Shown: positions 31,825 to 41,877 of the stretch, piece by piece
How positions within the stretch are numbered: position 1 is the stretch's first letter
Layout of the letters: each line of letters starts with the position of its first letter
Origin: an uncultured Bacteroidales bacterium
GTDB lineage: Bacteria; Bacteroidota; Bacteroidia; Bacteroidales; P3
DNA: 64,000 nt
Assembly (NCBI GenBank): GCA_947167075.1
Contig: CAMVGR010000003.1
Coordinates: 1 to 64,000 of the forward strand
Direction: 5' to 3'
Notes under the pieces: generated by a model
The model's input: only the letters and a program-made list of their open reading frames with translations
Databases searched by the model: none
What the model was told of the DNA's origin: nothing
Position numbers and translations under genes: made by a program

Positions 31825-33072
31825 ATGAAAGTTAACCGCAGAAAAGAATTGTTCCCCAACGTCACAGACGAGCAGTGGAACGACTGGAAATGGCAGGTGA
31901 AGAACCGCATCGAGACCTACGAAGAACTGAGCAAGTATTTCACCTTCGAGCCCGACGAAGCTGAAGGTATCAAGAAGGCCCTGGCCAAGTTCCGCATGGC
32001 CATCACGCCCTATTATCTGAGTCTTATCGACCCAAACGACCCCTTTGACCCTATTCGTCGTCAGGCCATCCCACAGGGTGCCGAGTGCAACATTGCCCCA
32101 GCCGACCTCAACGACCCGTTGCATGAGGACGAGGACTCGCCAGCCCCTGGTCTGACCCACCGCTACCCAGACCGTGTGCTTTTCCTCATCACCGACATGT
32201 GCTCCATGTACTGTCGCCACTGCACACGCCGTCGCTTTGCTGGCCAGAAGGACGACGAGAGCCCCAGCGAGCGCATCGAGAAGTGTTTGGCCTATATCGA
32301 GAAGACCCCCGAGGTGCGCGATGTGCTGCTCAGCGGTGGAGATGCCCTGATGGTCAGCGACAAGAAGCTCGAATATATCATCCAGCGCCTACGTGCCATC
32401 CCGCATGTGGAGATAGTACGCATCGGTAGCCGCACCCCCGTGGTCTGTCCGCAGCGCATCACCCCCGAGCTGTGCGAGATGCTGAAGAAGTATCATCCCA
32501 TCTGGCTCAATACCCACTTCAACCACCCCAACGAGTTCACCCCCGAGGCGGAGCAGGCCCTCGCCCGTCTAGCCAACGCCGGCATCCCTCTGGGCAACCA
32601 GACTGTGCTGCTGCGTGGCGTGAACGACTGCGTGCATGTGATGAAGAAACTGATGCACGAGCTGGTGCGCAACCGCGTACGTCCGTACTATATCTACCAG
32701 TGCGACCTCTCGATGGGGTTGGAGCATTTCCGCACTCCCGTCAGCAAAGGTATCGAGATCATCGAGAACCTACGCGGCCATACGAGTGGCTATGCTGTGC
32801 CCACCTTCGTGGTCGACGCCCCGGGTGGTGGTGGAAAGACCCCTGTGATGCCCCAGTATGTCATCTCGCAGAGTCCCGACAAGGTGATTCTGCGCAACTT
32901 CGAAGGCGTTATCACCACCTATACCGAACCGCGCGAGTATCACGAAGAATGCCATTGCGAGGCTTGCGAAGCCAAACGTCGTGTGGACGAAGGTGTCGCC
33001 TCACTGCTCGAGAGCGACCGTATGTCGCTCGAACCCAAGCATCTGATGCGTCACGAACGTAACAAGAAATAG
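31825..33072 (+). CDS. kamA: Lysine 2,3-aminomutase
   Basis: CSMYCRHCTRRRFAG radical SAM motif, LLSGGDALMVSD, DAPGGGGKTPVMPQY. Confidence 0.95.
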   Translation: MKVNRRKELFPNVTDEQWNDWKWQVKNRIETYEELSKYFTFEPDEAEGIKKALAKFRMAITPYYLSLIDPNDPFDPIRRQAIPQGAECNIAPADLNDPLHEDEDSPAPGLTHRYPDRVLFLITDMCSMYCRHCTRRRFAGQKDDESPSERIEKCLAYIEKTPEVRDVLLSGGDALMVSDKKLEYIIQRLRAIPHVEIVRIGSRTPVVCPQRITPELCEMLKKYHPIWLNTHFNHPNEFTPEAEQALARLANAGIPLGNQTVLLRGVNDCVHVMKKLMHELVRNRVRPYYIYQCDLSMGLEHFRTPVSKGIEIIENLRGHTSGYAVPTFVVDAPGGGGKTPVMPQYVISQSPDKVILRNFEGVITTYTEPREYHEECHCEACEAKRRVDEGVASLLESDRMSLEPKHLMRHERNKK

Positions 33073-33079
33073 GTCTATA

Positions 33080-34132
33080 ATGATTATCAAAGGATTGAAA
33101 AGGAAGGCAATGATGCTGACTTGTTTCGGCATTGCTTTCCTTTTCCCCTTTTTTGTGCATGCCCAGGTGAGTGGCATGAGCACGCTGACGGCCCTCGACC
33201 TCAGTCCTTTTGCCCGCACGTCTGCCATAGGGTTCGACTATCTGTCGCTCTATTGCGACGACCCGACAGTGGGATTCGACAATCCCTCGATGCTCAACAG
33301 TAGCATGTCGGGTGCAGCAGTGCTCAGTTTTGTACCCATGTTTGCTGGCAGCAACATGGGGGCTATTGGCTATATTCATCAGTCGAAACACATCGGAACA
33401 TTCTCCTTTGGATTCAATTTCATGAACTATGGGCGCTTTCAGGCCTACGACGAAGAGGACACCCCCCAGGGGCAGTTTGGTGCCGGCGACTACAGTCTGA
33501 CGGTGGGGTGGGGTATGTGGCTCGATTCCAACTTCAGTATTGGTGCTCGTTTCAAACCCGTTCTCTCGCAATACGAAAGCTACACTGCCTTTGCCGTGGC
33601 GTTCGATGTTGCGGCTAGCTACACTAGCGACTCTCGTTCGTTTGCTGCCACCCTGATGATGAGGAATATAGGTGCACAGATAGTCACCTTCGACCAGTCG
33701 ACCGAAAGCCTTCCTTTCGAGTTGAGTGCTGAGGTGTCGTACAAACTCAAGCGTGCACCATTCCGCCTTTTCTTTGCTGCCACCAACCTGCAGCAGTGGA
33801 ATCTCCGCTATGAGGATCCGCTGCACCCCAGCACCCATGTCGACCCCTTCAGTGGCGAGGTGACCCGACCGAGCTGGATAGCTTCCACCGCCGACAATCT
33901 GCTTCGGCATGCACAGGTCGGCATCGAGATTGCCGTGGGACGCTCTCTCTTTGCCCGTGTAGGCTACAGCTATCGGCAGAGTGCCGAGATGCAGGGGTTC
34001 GATGTGCTCAACCTCAGCGGATTCAGTTTCGGCCTTGGATTCCGCACTCGCCGCTTCGAACTGGGATTTGCCCGCCGCAACTACCATGTTTCGCAGGCTC
34101 CCAATTACTTTACCTTCATATATCGATTCTGA
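33080..34132 (+). CDS. porQ: Type IX secretion system protein PorQ
   Basis: GMSTLTALDLSPFARTSAIGFDYLSLYCDDPTVGFDNPS; PorQ-like barrel. Confidence 0.82.
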   Translation: MIIKGLKRKAMMLTCFGIAFLFPFFVHAQVSGMSTLTALDLSPFARTSAIGFDYLSLYCDDPTVGFDNPSMLNSSMSGAAVLSFVPMFAGSNMGAIGYIHQSKHIGTFSFGFNFMNYGRFQAYDEEDTPQGQFGAGDYSLTVGWGMWLDSNFSIGARFKPVLSQYESYTAFAVAFDVAASYTSDSRSFAATLMMRNIGAQIVTFDQSTESLPFELSAEVSYKLKRAPFRLFFAATNLQQWNLRYEDPLHPSTHVDPFSGEVTRPSWIASTADNLLRHAQVGIEIAVGRSLFARVGYSYRQSAEMQGFDVLNLSGFSFGLGFRTRRFELGFARRNYHVSQAPNYFTFIYRF

Positions 34133-35118
34133 TGAATCTGCAGTTTGTCGTTTCCAACCAGACCAATCCTTTCCTCAACATCGCTGTGGAAAACCACCTG
34201 CTCGCATGCAAAAATGAGCAAACCATCACACTCTATCTCTGGCGAAACCACCGCACGGTGGTGATCGGGCAAAACCAAAACCCCTACAGCGAGGTGAATA
34301 TGGATGCCCTGACCGCCGATGGAGGCCACTTGATGCGTCGCCGTACGGGTGGCGGAGCAGTATATCACGACAGTGGCAACCTCAACTTCAGTTTCATCGT
34401 CCCCAAAGCCCTGTACGATCAGCCACGCCAGTTCGAGGTGTTGCAACGTGCGGTGAGGCATTTCGGTCTGCATACCGAGGTGAGTGGCCGCAACGATGTG
34501 TTGGTAGAGGTGCCTACCAACGAGCCCGACGGCGAGCGACAGATGCGTAAGTTCAGCGGCAATGCCTTCAGCAAGGGCCACTACAACAACCTCCACCACG
34601 GCACCATCCTGATACACACCAATATGGACGACCTGCAGCGCTACCTACGTCCTAAGCCGGCCAAGCTGCGCAAACATGGTGTCGAATCGGTGCAGAGCAG
34701 AGTGGCCAACCTAGGCGACCTCTGTTCCGACATCACTGCCGAGAGCATTCAGCAGCCACTGCACGAAGCCTTTGAACAGGTCTACGGAGCCTCGTCCACG
34801 GTGCTGGACTTCGACGTTCTGGCTTCGCATCCCGATGTGGTCAAGCTTCGCGACGAGTTCGCCTCCGACCGCTGGCGGCTTGGCAACTGGAGCGACTTCC
34901 GTTTCCAGCGTTCGGCACAGTACGAATGGGGTGGGGTGGAGATAGCCCTCGGCATAGAGGGGAACACCATTCGCACGGTACAGATTGCCTCCGATGCACT
35001 GGATATGCAGGCCATCGACGAGGCCAAGCACCTGCTGACGGGTGCCGACATCATGACGATGCCCGTTTCCGACAACGCCATCGTGACCGACATTCTGTCG
35101 CTCGTCTACAAGGCGTAG
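34132..35118 (+). CDS. lplA: Lipoate--protein ligase
   Basis: GQNQNPYSEVN...RRRTGGGAVYHDSGNLNFSF. Confidence 0.9.
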   Translation: MNLQFVVSNQTNPFLNIAVENHLLACKNEQTITLYLWRNHRTVVIGQNQNPYSEVNMDALTADGGHLMRRRTGGGAVYHDSGNLNFSFIVPKALYDQPRQFEVLQRAVRHFGLHTEVSGRNDVLVEVPTNEPDGERQMRKFSGNAFSKGHYNNLHHGTILIHTNMDDLQRYLRPKPAKLRKHGVESVQSRVANLGDLCSDITAESIQQPLHEAFEQVYGASSTVLDFDVLASHPDVVKLRDEFASDRWRLGNWSDFRFQRSAQYEWGGVEIALGIEGNTIRTVQIASDALDMQAIDEAKHLLTGADIMTMPVSDNAIVTDILSLVYKA

Positions 35119-35159
35119 CCCTTTGGGATATGCTTGCTCGACGGCTCTGTGGAATGACA

Positions 35160-36077
35160 TTATAACGATTTGATTATCTGCACTAAAGCTTCGTTGTATT
35201 GCTGTAAGGTACGGCTCTTGACGATGGCCTTATACTGTCTGTGGTCGAGCCATGATGCCATGTATTCCCAGAATGTTTGCAGGTGCATCAAGGTCTGTTT
35301 TTCGCCGCAGTAGGTTGCCACAGCGTGGCGGTAGACTCTTTCGTGCATCCCCTTCACCACACTTCCTGGACTATTCTCGCTTAGCATCCATGGCCTAGCT
35401 AGCAGCCCTCGCCCCAGCATGAAGCCTTTCAATAAGGGGTAGCGTGCTTGCATCGCCTCCATCTCTTCCATTGTGTGCAGGTCGCCATTGTAAACCACAG
35501 GATGACTGCATACTGACATCAGACTTTCGAATGCCTGCATGTCGGGTACGCCTCGATATTGCTGTATACCCAGTCGAGGGTGGATGGTGATGTGCAGCAG
35601 TGCGATGCTATTGAGTATGGGCATTAGAGCCCTTGCCTCGTCTGGCGAGTGGAACCCCAGTCGCATCTTGACCGAGAAGACCACCTCGGGCCGATGCTTC
35701 ATTTCGCAGGCGATGGCCTCTACGCGGTCGGGGTGTGCCAATAGTCCGCTTCCTCTTCCGCTCCGGACCTGCATAGGGAAGGGACACCCCATGTTGAGGT
35801 CGATTCGATTCCATCCCTGGGCTTGCAGGGCATCGCATAGCCTGGCAAATTCGTCGGCATTAGCTGCAATCACTTGTGGCACAGTGGGAACACCGCTATT
35901 AGCCTCGGCACTAGTGTCGGCCATGTCGTGTCGCCGTGGTGCTCCTTTCTCCATCCGGACAAAAGGCGTATAGTATTCGTCCACGCCTCCGGCACATTGG
36001 CAATGGGCCTGACGATAGACATGGTCTGTGTACCCCTGTATCGGGGCAAAGGATATATATTTCAGTGCGTTGTGCAT
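35160..36077 (-). CDS. tRNA-dihydrouridine synthase family protein
   Basis: IDLNMGCPFPMQVRSGRGSGLL...KMRLG...YNGDLHT. Confidence 0.88.
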   Translation of the reverse strand: MHNALKYISFAPIQGYTDHVYRQAHCQCAGGVDEYYTPFVRMEKGAPRRHDMADTSAEANSGVPTVPQVIAANADEFARLCDALQAQGWNRIDLNMGCPFPMQVRSGRGSGLLAHPDRVEAIACEMKHRPEVVFSVKMRLGFHSPDEARALMPILNSIALLHITIHPRLGIQQYRGVPDMQAFESLMSVCSHPVVYNGDLHTMEEMEAMQARYPLLKGFMLGRGLLARPWMLSENSPGSVVKGMHERVYRHAVATYCGEKQTLMHLQTFWEYMASWLDHRQYKAIVKSRTLQQYNEALVQIIKSL

Positions 36078-36226
36078 GATTGTATCACCCTAGGATGCCA
36101 GTGCAAAAGTACAATTTTTTTCCCAAAGTGCAATAGAATGCGGTCTCGTTCGTTCAATTCAATGTAACAAGTGCAAACTATCGATGCCGATGGTACGTAC
36201 ATGCTCCGACTCGAGAGGGTGATTTC

Positions 36227-36285
36227 ACGGTTCATCTACGGTGCATGTACGGTGCATGTACGGTTGAAGTACGGTGTTGGTACCA
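36227..36285. repeat. 11-bp tandem array, ACGGTGCATGT family (copy 2)
   Basis: ACGGTTCATCT ACGGTGCATGT ACGGTGCATGT ACGGTTGAAGT ACGGTGTTGGT. Confidence 0.9.
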
Positions 36286-36360
36286 TAAGAGGCTGGTCTC
36301 ATTATAGATAGGTGCTGTTACATTGGGTTTTTGTTATTAACAGTTAAAACAGAACATAGT

Positions 36361-36813
36361 ATGCTGGAAATTGGCACAAAGGCTCCTTGGTTCGAAGGTG
36401 TGGACGAAAATGGCAACAAAGTGACACTGGGCGATTTCGCCGGTCGCCGACTGGTACTGTATTTCTATCCCAAGGATAGCACCCCCGGCTGTACCTCAGA
36501 GGCGTGCAGTCTGCGCGACAATTACGAACGATTCATCGCACAGGGATACAGTGTGTTGGGGGTCAGTCGCGACAGTGCCGAAAGTCATCACCGCTTCATC
36601 GCGAAATATCAACTGCCGTTCCATCTAGTAGCCGACACCGACCTCGCCATCCTTAAGGCTTACGAGGCGTGGGGCGAAAAGACAAGTTTCGGCAAGGTGA
36701 GCGAAGGCACCCTTCGCACCACCTACGTCATCGACGAGCAGGGCTTCATCATCGATGCCATTGGCAAGGTGAACACCAAGGAGCATGCCAGTCAGATATT
36801 GGGCAACAAGTAG
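36361..36813 (+). CDS. bcp: Thioredoxin-dependent peroxiredoxin (Bcp family)
   Basis: LVLYFYPKDSTPGCTSEACSLRDNY. Confidence 0.92.
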   Translation: MLEIGTKAPWFEGVDENGNKVTLGDFAGRRLVLYFYPKDSTPGCTSEACSLRDNYERFIAQGYSVLGVSRDSAESHHRFIAKYQLPFHLVADTDLAILKAYEAWGEKTSFGKVSEGTLRTTYVIDEQGFIIDAIGKVNTKEHASQILGNK

Positions 36814-36854
36814 TTGTACATCATCAGTATGGTCAATATATAAACATCATTCCT

Positions 36855-37313
36855 ATGAACAGATATATGCAGACAGCCATCGACGAAGCCCGTCGTGGCA
36901 TCGAAGCACACGATGGAGGCCCATTTGGTACGGTGGTGGTGAAGGATGGGATAATAGTAGGACGTGGCCACAATCGGGTGCTGGCGCACCACGACCCCAC
37001 GGCACATGGCGAGATAGAGGCCATCCGCGACGCTTGTCAACGACTGATGACCCACGACTTGACAGGTTGCGAACTCTACACTACCGGCGAGCCGTGCCAC
37101 ATGTGCCTCTGTGCATGCATGTGGGCGAATATCAGCAGGGTATACTATGGATGCACGATCAAGGACAATGCCATGATAGGTTTTCGCGACGAGAAGTTCA
37201 ACGAGATATTCTCTGGACGCGATGAGTTGGGCGACTACCTGGTGCAGACAGACCGCGATAGCTGTTTGGAGCTCTTCCGCTACTATCAATCCATGCAGCA
37301 CGAGAGCTACTAA
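36855..37313 (+). CDS. Nucleoside (guanine) deaminase
   Basis: PTAHGEIEAIRDA...TTGEPCHMCLCACMW zinc deaminase motifs. Confidence 0.9.
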   Translation: MNRYMQTAIDEARRGIEAHDGGPFGTVVVKDGIIVGRGHNRVLAHHDPTAHGEIEAIRDACQRLMTHDLTGCELYTTGEPCHMCLCACMWANISRVYYGCTIKDNAMIGFRDEKFNEIFSGRDELGDYLVQTDRDSCLELFRYYQSMQHESY

Positions 37314-37351
37314 TGTCCGTCATCCTATACAATTGGAATAACCGTAGCATT

Positions 37352-38371
37352 ATGAAGAAACCGTTGCTATCGATAACGAACCTATGGTTAGCCTTTATTC
37401 TGTGTGCCATGGGTGTTGCACTGGCATCATGCCATGGAAGGTCGATTCGCGAGGCTGTGCCTGCCGAGCCCGACTATGCCGACTCGTCGATGTGGTACGT
37501 TGAGGATCGTTTGTCCGACGTAGACCTTTTCTACATCACCTCCACCGAGACGGGCGACTACACGCTGAACGGGGTTGCAATGCACCATGCCGATGTCACC
37601 CTCGACAGCATCCGCGCCCTGCTGCTAGGCGAGATGCAGGGCATAGACCACATGTATGGCGAGGGTTTTAACTTCTTTTCGCCCTACTACCGGCAGTGCA
37701 CGCTCGAGACATACACCAGCGACTCGCTGCTGGCCGCGCGGCCAACGCTGGCCATGGGTGATGTGCGTCGCGCATTTGATTACTACCTTGAACACCTCAA
37801 CGAGGGGCGCCCCTTTGTGTTGATGGGCTTCAGCCAGGGTGCGCAGGCTGTTGTGGAGCTGTTGCGCACACTGAGCGACGAGGCCTACAGTCGCATGGTA
37901 GCCGCCTATGTCATCGGTTGGAAGGTGACCGACGATGACCTCGCCGCCGCCGGTGGCCATATCCGTGCCGCACAAGACAGTGCCGACCTCGGCACCACCG
38001 TCTGCTTCAACAGCGTCCGCTCGCCCGAATGCGCCATCTCCACCATCAGCCACGGCAACCGCCTGGCCATCAACCCCGTCAATTGGCGCACCGACTTCAC
38101 GCCGGCCACTCTGGTGTACAAAGGCGATACGCTGACGGTCTGTCTCGACACAGCCTCGCTGCTGCTTTGTGTCGATGGGTACACACGCGACGACTACATG
38201 CTCCCCCTCATCGGACGCGACGGCAACTACCACCGCCTCGACATCACCCTCTATCACCAAAGTCTCCACCGCAACATGGCTCTCCGAGCCTCGCGGTGGA
38301 CGGTCGGAACATCAGCGAACATATCAAAAGGGACGTGCTTGGAAACAAGCGCGCTACCTATGGAAAACTAA
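37352..38371 (+). CDS. DUF3089-like lipoprotein with an aberrant C-terminus
   Basis: Lipobox LASC; FVLMGFSQGAQAVVELL; last ~25 codons overlap out-of-frame DUF1016 remnant sequence. Confidence 0.72.
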   Translation: MKKPLLSITNLWLAFILCAMGVALASCHGRSIREAVPAEPDYADSSMWYVEDRLSDVDLFYITSTETGDYTLNGVAMHHADVTLDSIRALLLGEMQGIDHMYGEGFNFFSPYYRQCTLETYTSDSLLAARPTLAMGDVRRAFDYYLEHLNEGRPFVLMGFSQGAQAVVELLRTLSDEAYSRMVAAYVIGWKVTDDDLAAAGGHIRAAQDSADLGTTVCFNSVRSPECAISTISHGNRLAINPVNWRTDFTPATLVYKGDTLTVCLDTASLLLCVDGYTRDDYMLPLIGRDGNYHRLDITLYHQSLHRNMALRASRWTVGTSANISKGTCLETSALPMEN

Positions 38372-38623
38372 TTGTCGCGCCACATGCGCGACAATTGACG
38401 TGGTCTCACTTCCTGCTGGTTGTGCACATTAAGGAACCGCTGACACGTGAATTCTATCTGACTATGGCAGCTGTCGAGCAGTGGAACAAGCGCACCCATG
38501 AAGCCAAGACCGTGTATGACACAATATATGACTGAGCTGTCATCCAAAGAGCTTCTGCAACGCCAGTCACACAAAAGGCATGAGGCCGCCCGCCAACATT
38601 GGGATGGCTACACGGAGGTCTGA
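38308..38623 (+). pseudogene. DUF1016/YhcG remnant (i) with internal deletion
   Basis: SEHIKRDVLGNKRATYGKLIVAP..RQLTWSH...REFYLTMAA...SSKELLQRQSHKRHEAARQHW*; module between the two palindromes missing. Confidence 0.82.
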
Positions 38624-38660
38624 TTCTACAATAAGTTTTTTTTGATTCAAATATAATTCG

Positions 38661-38668
38661 TATCTTTG
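38661..38668 (+). promoter_or_regulatory. Promoter shared with 49018-49025
   Basis: TTTGATTCAAATATAATTCGTATCTTTGCA. Confidence 0.65.
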
Positions 38669-38697
38669 CAAACAAAAAAACAGCTAACAACCATCTA

Positions 38698-39130
38698 ATG
38701 GCAGACAGCATAACTATACAGAATAACAACATTATGCCGTTGGTTGACGACTTGCGGCAGATAATCAATCAGACACGCAACCGCGTGGCCGTCAATGTCA
38801 ATGCAGAACTCACCCTGATGTATTGGCATATCGGCGAACGCATCAATCGAGAAGTGCTTGGGAACGAGCGCGCTGAATACGGGAAACAGATTGTTGCGCA
38901 GGTGGCGCGACAATTGCAAGAAGAATTTGGAGCAAAGGGATTCGACGAGAAAAGCATTCGTCGTATGATGCAATTTGCATCCTTGTTTCCTGAATTTCAA
39001 ATTGTCGCGACAATTACAATGGTCTCATTTTGTAGAGGTTATTCCTTTAAAAGACGACCTTCAACGGGAATTCTACCTGACGTTGGCAGCCTCCGAAAGA
39101 TGGTCTATTCGTCACCCTGCGCAATGAGCC
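38698..39130 (+). pseudogene. DUF1016/YhcG remnant (ii), frameshifted and truncated
   Basis: VDDLRQIINQTRNRVAVNVNAELTLMYWHIGERINREVLGNERAEYGK identical in part to 47925-48980; frame lost at palindrome 39001-39015. Confidence 0.87.
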
Positions 39131-39272
39131 CTTCCCGGACACCTACTTCACATTCCCCGTGCGGCAGCTGTAAAGCACAAGCCACGCCAACCCGTGCAGC
39201 GGTAGGGAATCGGCCCGTCCGCTGCACATTGTGTTTTTCGCCCCTGTGGCAGACCTCGACACACACAGCAAT

Positions 39273-40373
39273 ATGGAAAGAAACCGCAAAATCATACAGG
39301 TGAGCACCGTGGGAATAGTGGCCAACGTGCTGCTCGCTGCCTTCAAGGCTGCAGTGGGATTCATGTCAGGCGCCATCGCCATAGTGATGGATGGAGTGAA
39401 CAACCTGAGCGACGCCCTCTCGTCGGTGATCACCATCGTGGGCACCAAGCTTTCCGCCAAGCCGGCCGACCGTGAGCACCCGTTCGGACACGGACGCGCG
39501 GAGTACCTGACAGCCATCGTCATCGCCCTCATTGTCACCGCAGCCGGAGTCACATCGATGGTAGAGTCGATCCAGAAGCTCGTCAGCCGCACCACCCCCA
39601 CCTACTCCACCGTCACGCTGGTGGTGGTCGTAGTGGCCATAGCGGCGAAGCTGGTGCTGGGACATTACGTGAGACGAGAGGGCAGAAAACTGAAAAGCGA
39701 TGCCCTGGCGGCCAGCGGTGCGGATGCCCTTTTCGACGCCATCGTCACACTATCCACCCTTGTGTCGGCGGGCATCACGATGCTGTGGGGGTTGAACCTC
39801 GACGGCATCATCGGCACGCTGATTTCGCTGGTCATCATAAAGGCCGGTGTAGAAATGCTGGCCTCGCCCGTCGGCGAGCTGCTGGGCAGCCGCATCTCGC
39901 CTGAATTCGTCGCCTCGCTGAAAGAGAAAGCGCTGACGTTCGAGGACGTGAACGGGGTGTACGACATTATCGTGAACAACTACGGCCCCAACGTGCTTAT
40001 CGGATCGATGCACATCAGCGTCCCGGAGAACATGACAGCCAGGAAGATACATCTGCTCACGCGCTCGCTGTCGACCACACTCTACAAGGAGTTCGGAGTC
40101 ATTATGACCATCGGCATCTATGCCCTCTACACCGGCGACACTCCCATGGCGCACCTGCAGGACGATGTGCTCCGAACGGCCTCCAGCCAGCCGGGCGTGC
40201 TGCAGACACACGCGTTCTATTACTATGAAGACCAGAATCTGATCACTATCGATGTGGTGCCCGACGAAAGCGTGCATGACGACCAGGCCTTCTCCGACAC
40301 CATCGTCGAACTGCTCACCCGAAGCTTCCCGGACTATCGGTTCAGCATCGTGGTGGACCACAACTACAGCTGA
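39273..40373 (+). CDS. Cation diffusion facilitator family transporter
   Basis: MDGVNNLSDALSSVITIVGTKLSAKPADREHPFGHGRAEYL. Confidence 0.92.
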   Translation: MERNRKIIQVSTVGIVANVLLAAFKAAVGFMSGAIAIVMDGVNNLSDALSSVITIVGTKLSAKPADREHPFGHGRAEYLTAIVIALIVTAAGVTSMVESIQKLVSRTTPTYSTVTLVVVVVAIAAKLVLGHYVRREGRKLKSDALAASGADALFDAIVTLSTLVSAGITMLWGLNLDGIIGTLISLVIIKAGVEMLASPVGELLGSRISPEFVASLKEKALTFEDVNGVYDIIVNNYGPNVLIGSMHISVPENMTARKIHLLTRSLSTTLYKEFGVIMTIGIYALYTGDTPMAHLQDDVLRTASSQPGVLQTHAFYYYEDQNLITIDVVPDESVHDDQAFSDTIVELLTRSFPDYRFSIVVDHNYS

Positions 40374-40380
40374 ACAAGCC

Positions 40381-41115
40381 TCACTTCAGGCAATCGAGAT
40401 AGCGGGCAATGGTCTGCCCGATTCCCAAATAAAGGGCGTCGGAAATGAGGGCATGGCCGATGCTCACTTCATCGAGCCACGGTATCTGCTGGTGGAACCA
40501 GGACAGGTTCTCCAGCGAAAGGTCGTGCCCTGCGTTGAGACCCAGGCCGCAGTCGCGTGCCACCCGCGCGGCCTCGACAAACGGAGCCACCGCAGCTTCG
40601 CGTCCGGCAGAATACTCACGTGCATAACTCTCCGTGTCCAGCTCCACACGGTCGGTGACTGTCCGCGCAGCCATCTCGATCATCTTCGGGTTGGCGTCGA
40701 TAAAGATGCTCACACGGATGCCGCAGGCCTTGAACTCCTTGACCACATCGCACAGATAGTCCTGGTTCTTGACGGTATCCCATCCGGCGTTGGAGGTCAG
40801 CACCCCCTCGGCGTCGGGCACCAGCGTCACCTGCGCGGGCTTGATTTCCTTCACAAGGTCGATGAAACCGTAGGGTCGACTCTTAGACACTCCCTTGGGA
40901 TTACCCTCGATATTGTATTCCACACCTATCAGCGGCCCTATAGCCAGCGCGTCGGCATAGCGGATGTGGCGCTCGTCGGGACGGGGATGCACCGTGATGC
41001 CCTGTGCGCCGAAGCGCTCGCAGTCCTGTGCGAACTTTAAGACGTCGGGGGTGTTGCCGCCACGTGCATTACGGATGGTCGCTACCTTGTTGATATTGAC
41101 ACTCAGTTTTGTCAT
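40381..41115 (-). CDS. pdxJ: Pyridoxine 5'-phosphate synthase
   Basis: [26 protein letters not shown]...[12 protein letters not shown]...[12 protein letters not shown]. Confidence 0.95.
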   Translation of the reverse strand: MTKLSVNINKVATIRNARGGNTPDVLKFAQDCERFGAQGITVHPRPDERHIRYADALAIGPLIGVEYNIEGNPKGVSKSRPYGFIDLVKEIKPAQVTLVPDAEGVLTSNAGWDTVKNQDYLCDVVKEFKACGIRVSIFIDANPKMIEMAARTVTDRVELDTESYAREYSAGREAAVAPFVEAARVARDCGLGLNAGHDLSLENLSWFHQQIPWLDEVSIGHALISDALYLGIGQTIARYLDCLK

Positions 41116-41398
41116 ACTTGCTCTTTTCTTGCTTTATAGAATGGAAAATCGTGTGCAAAAATACAAAGTTTTTTTTATCCGACAGAACAAGTGCACTATA
41201 TTTAACATTTACCGGCCCGCACGTATGCCCGGAGAAGGGATTTTGGGCACAGGACATGAATGGGGCTGCATGCGGAACAGGCCTCTCACGGTCAGTACAG
41301 AAGCGGCATTTGAAGCCTTCGCAATGGCAAATCCACAAGTTTTTTAGTTGCAGAAAACATTTTTTGTGTAACTTTGCACCCGACAAACAAATAACGAC

Positions 41399-41860
41399 AT
41401 GAAGAAGATTATTCTTGCAGCAGTGATGGTTTTGGGCATGATATGCCCTGTGGCAGCACAGCAGATGCTGAACATGAAAGGCGACAATATTGTAGGTACC
41501 TACAAGGGTAAACAAGGCGATGATGTCTTCAAAGCCCGCATCACCCGCTTGGCCGACGGCACCTACCAGGGACAGATCATCTGGATGGAACACGACCGAG
41601 ACACCAACGGCCAGAAGATTCTCGACAAGAAGAATCCCGACAAGAGCCTTCGGACGCAACCGGCCGACCGCATCATAGTGTTCTCCGGTCTAAAATACGA
41701 CAAGGCCAACCATCACTGGGGAGACACCAAGATCTACGATCCCCAACGTGGCCTACGCGCCAAGATGACAGCCGACTTTGCACCAGACGGGCGCCTGCGC
41801 ATCAAAGGATCCCTTCTCGGAATCAGCGAGACGGTCTACTGGGTCAGGGTCGGCGACTGA
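41399..41860 (+). CDS. DUF2147-like secreted protein
   Basis: Signal peptide, IVGTYKGKQGDDVFKARITRLADGTYQGQIIWM. Confidence 0.8.
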   Translation: MKKIILAAVMVLGMICPVAAQQMLNMKGDNIVGTYKGKQGDDVFKARITRLADGTYQGQIIWMEHDRDTNGQKILDKKNPDKSLRTQPADRIIVFSGLKYDKANHHWGDTKIYDPQRGLRAKMTADFAPDGRLRIKGSLLGISETVYWVRVGD

Positions 41861-41877
41861 AGGACCCGGTCGCGCAA

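Noticed and set aside
32912-34087. 391-aa minus-strand ORF opposite porQ
   Set aside because: Spans the end of kamA and most of porQ in antisense; no family resemblance.
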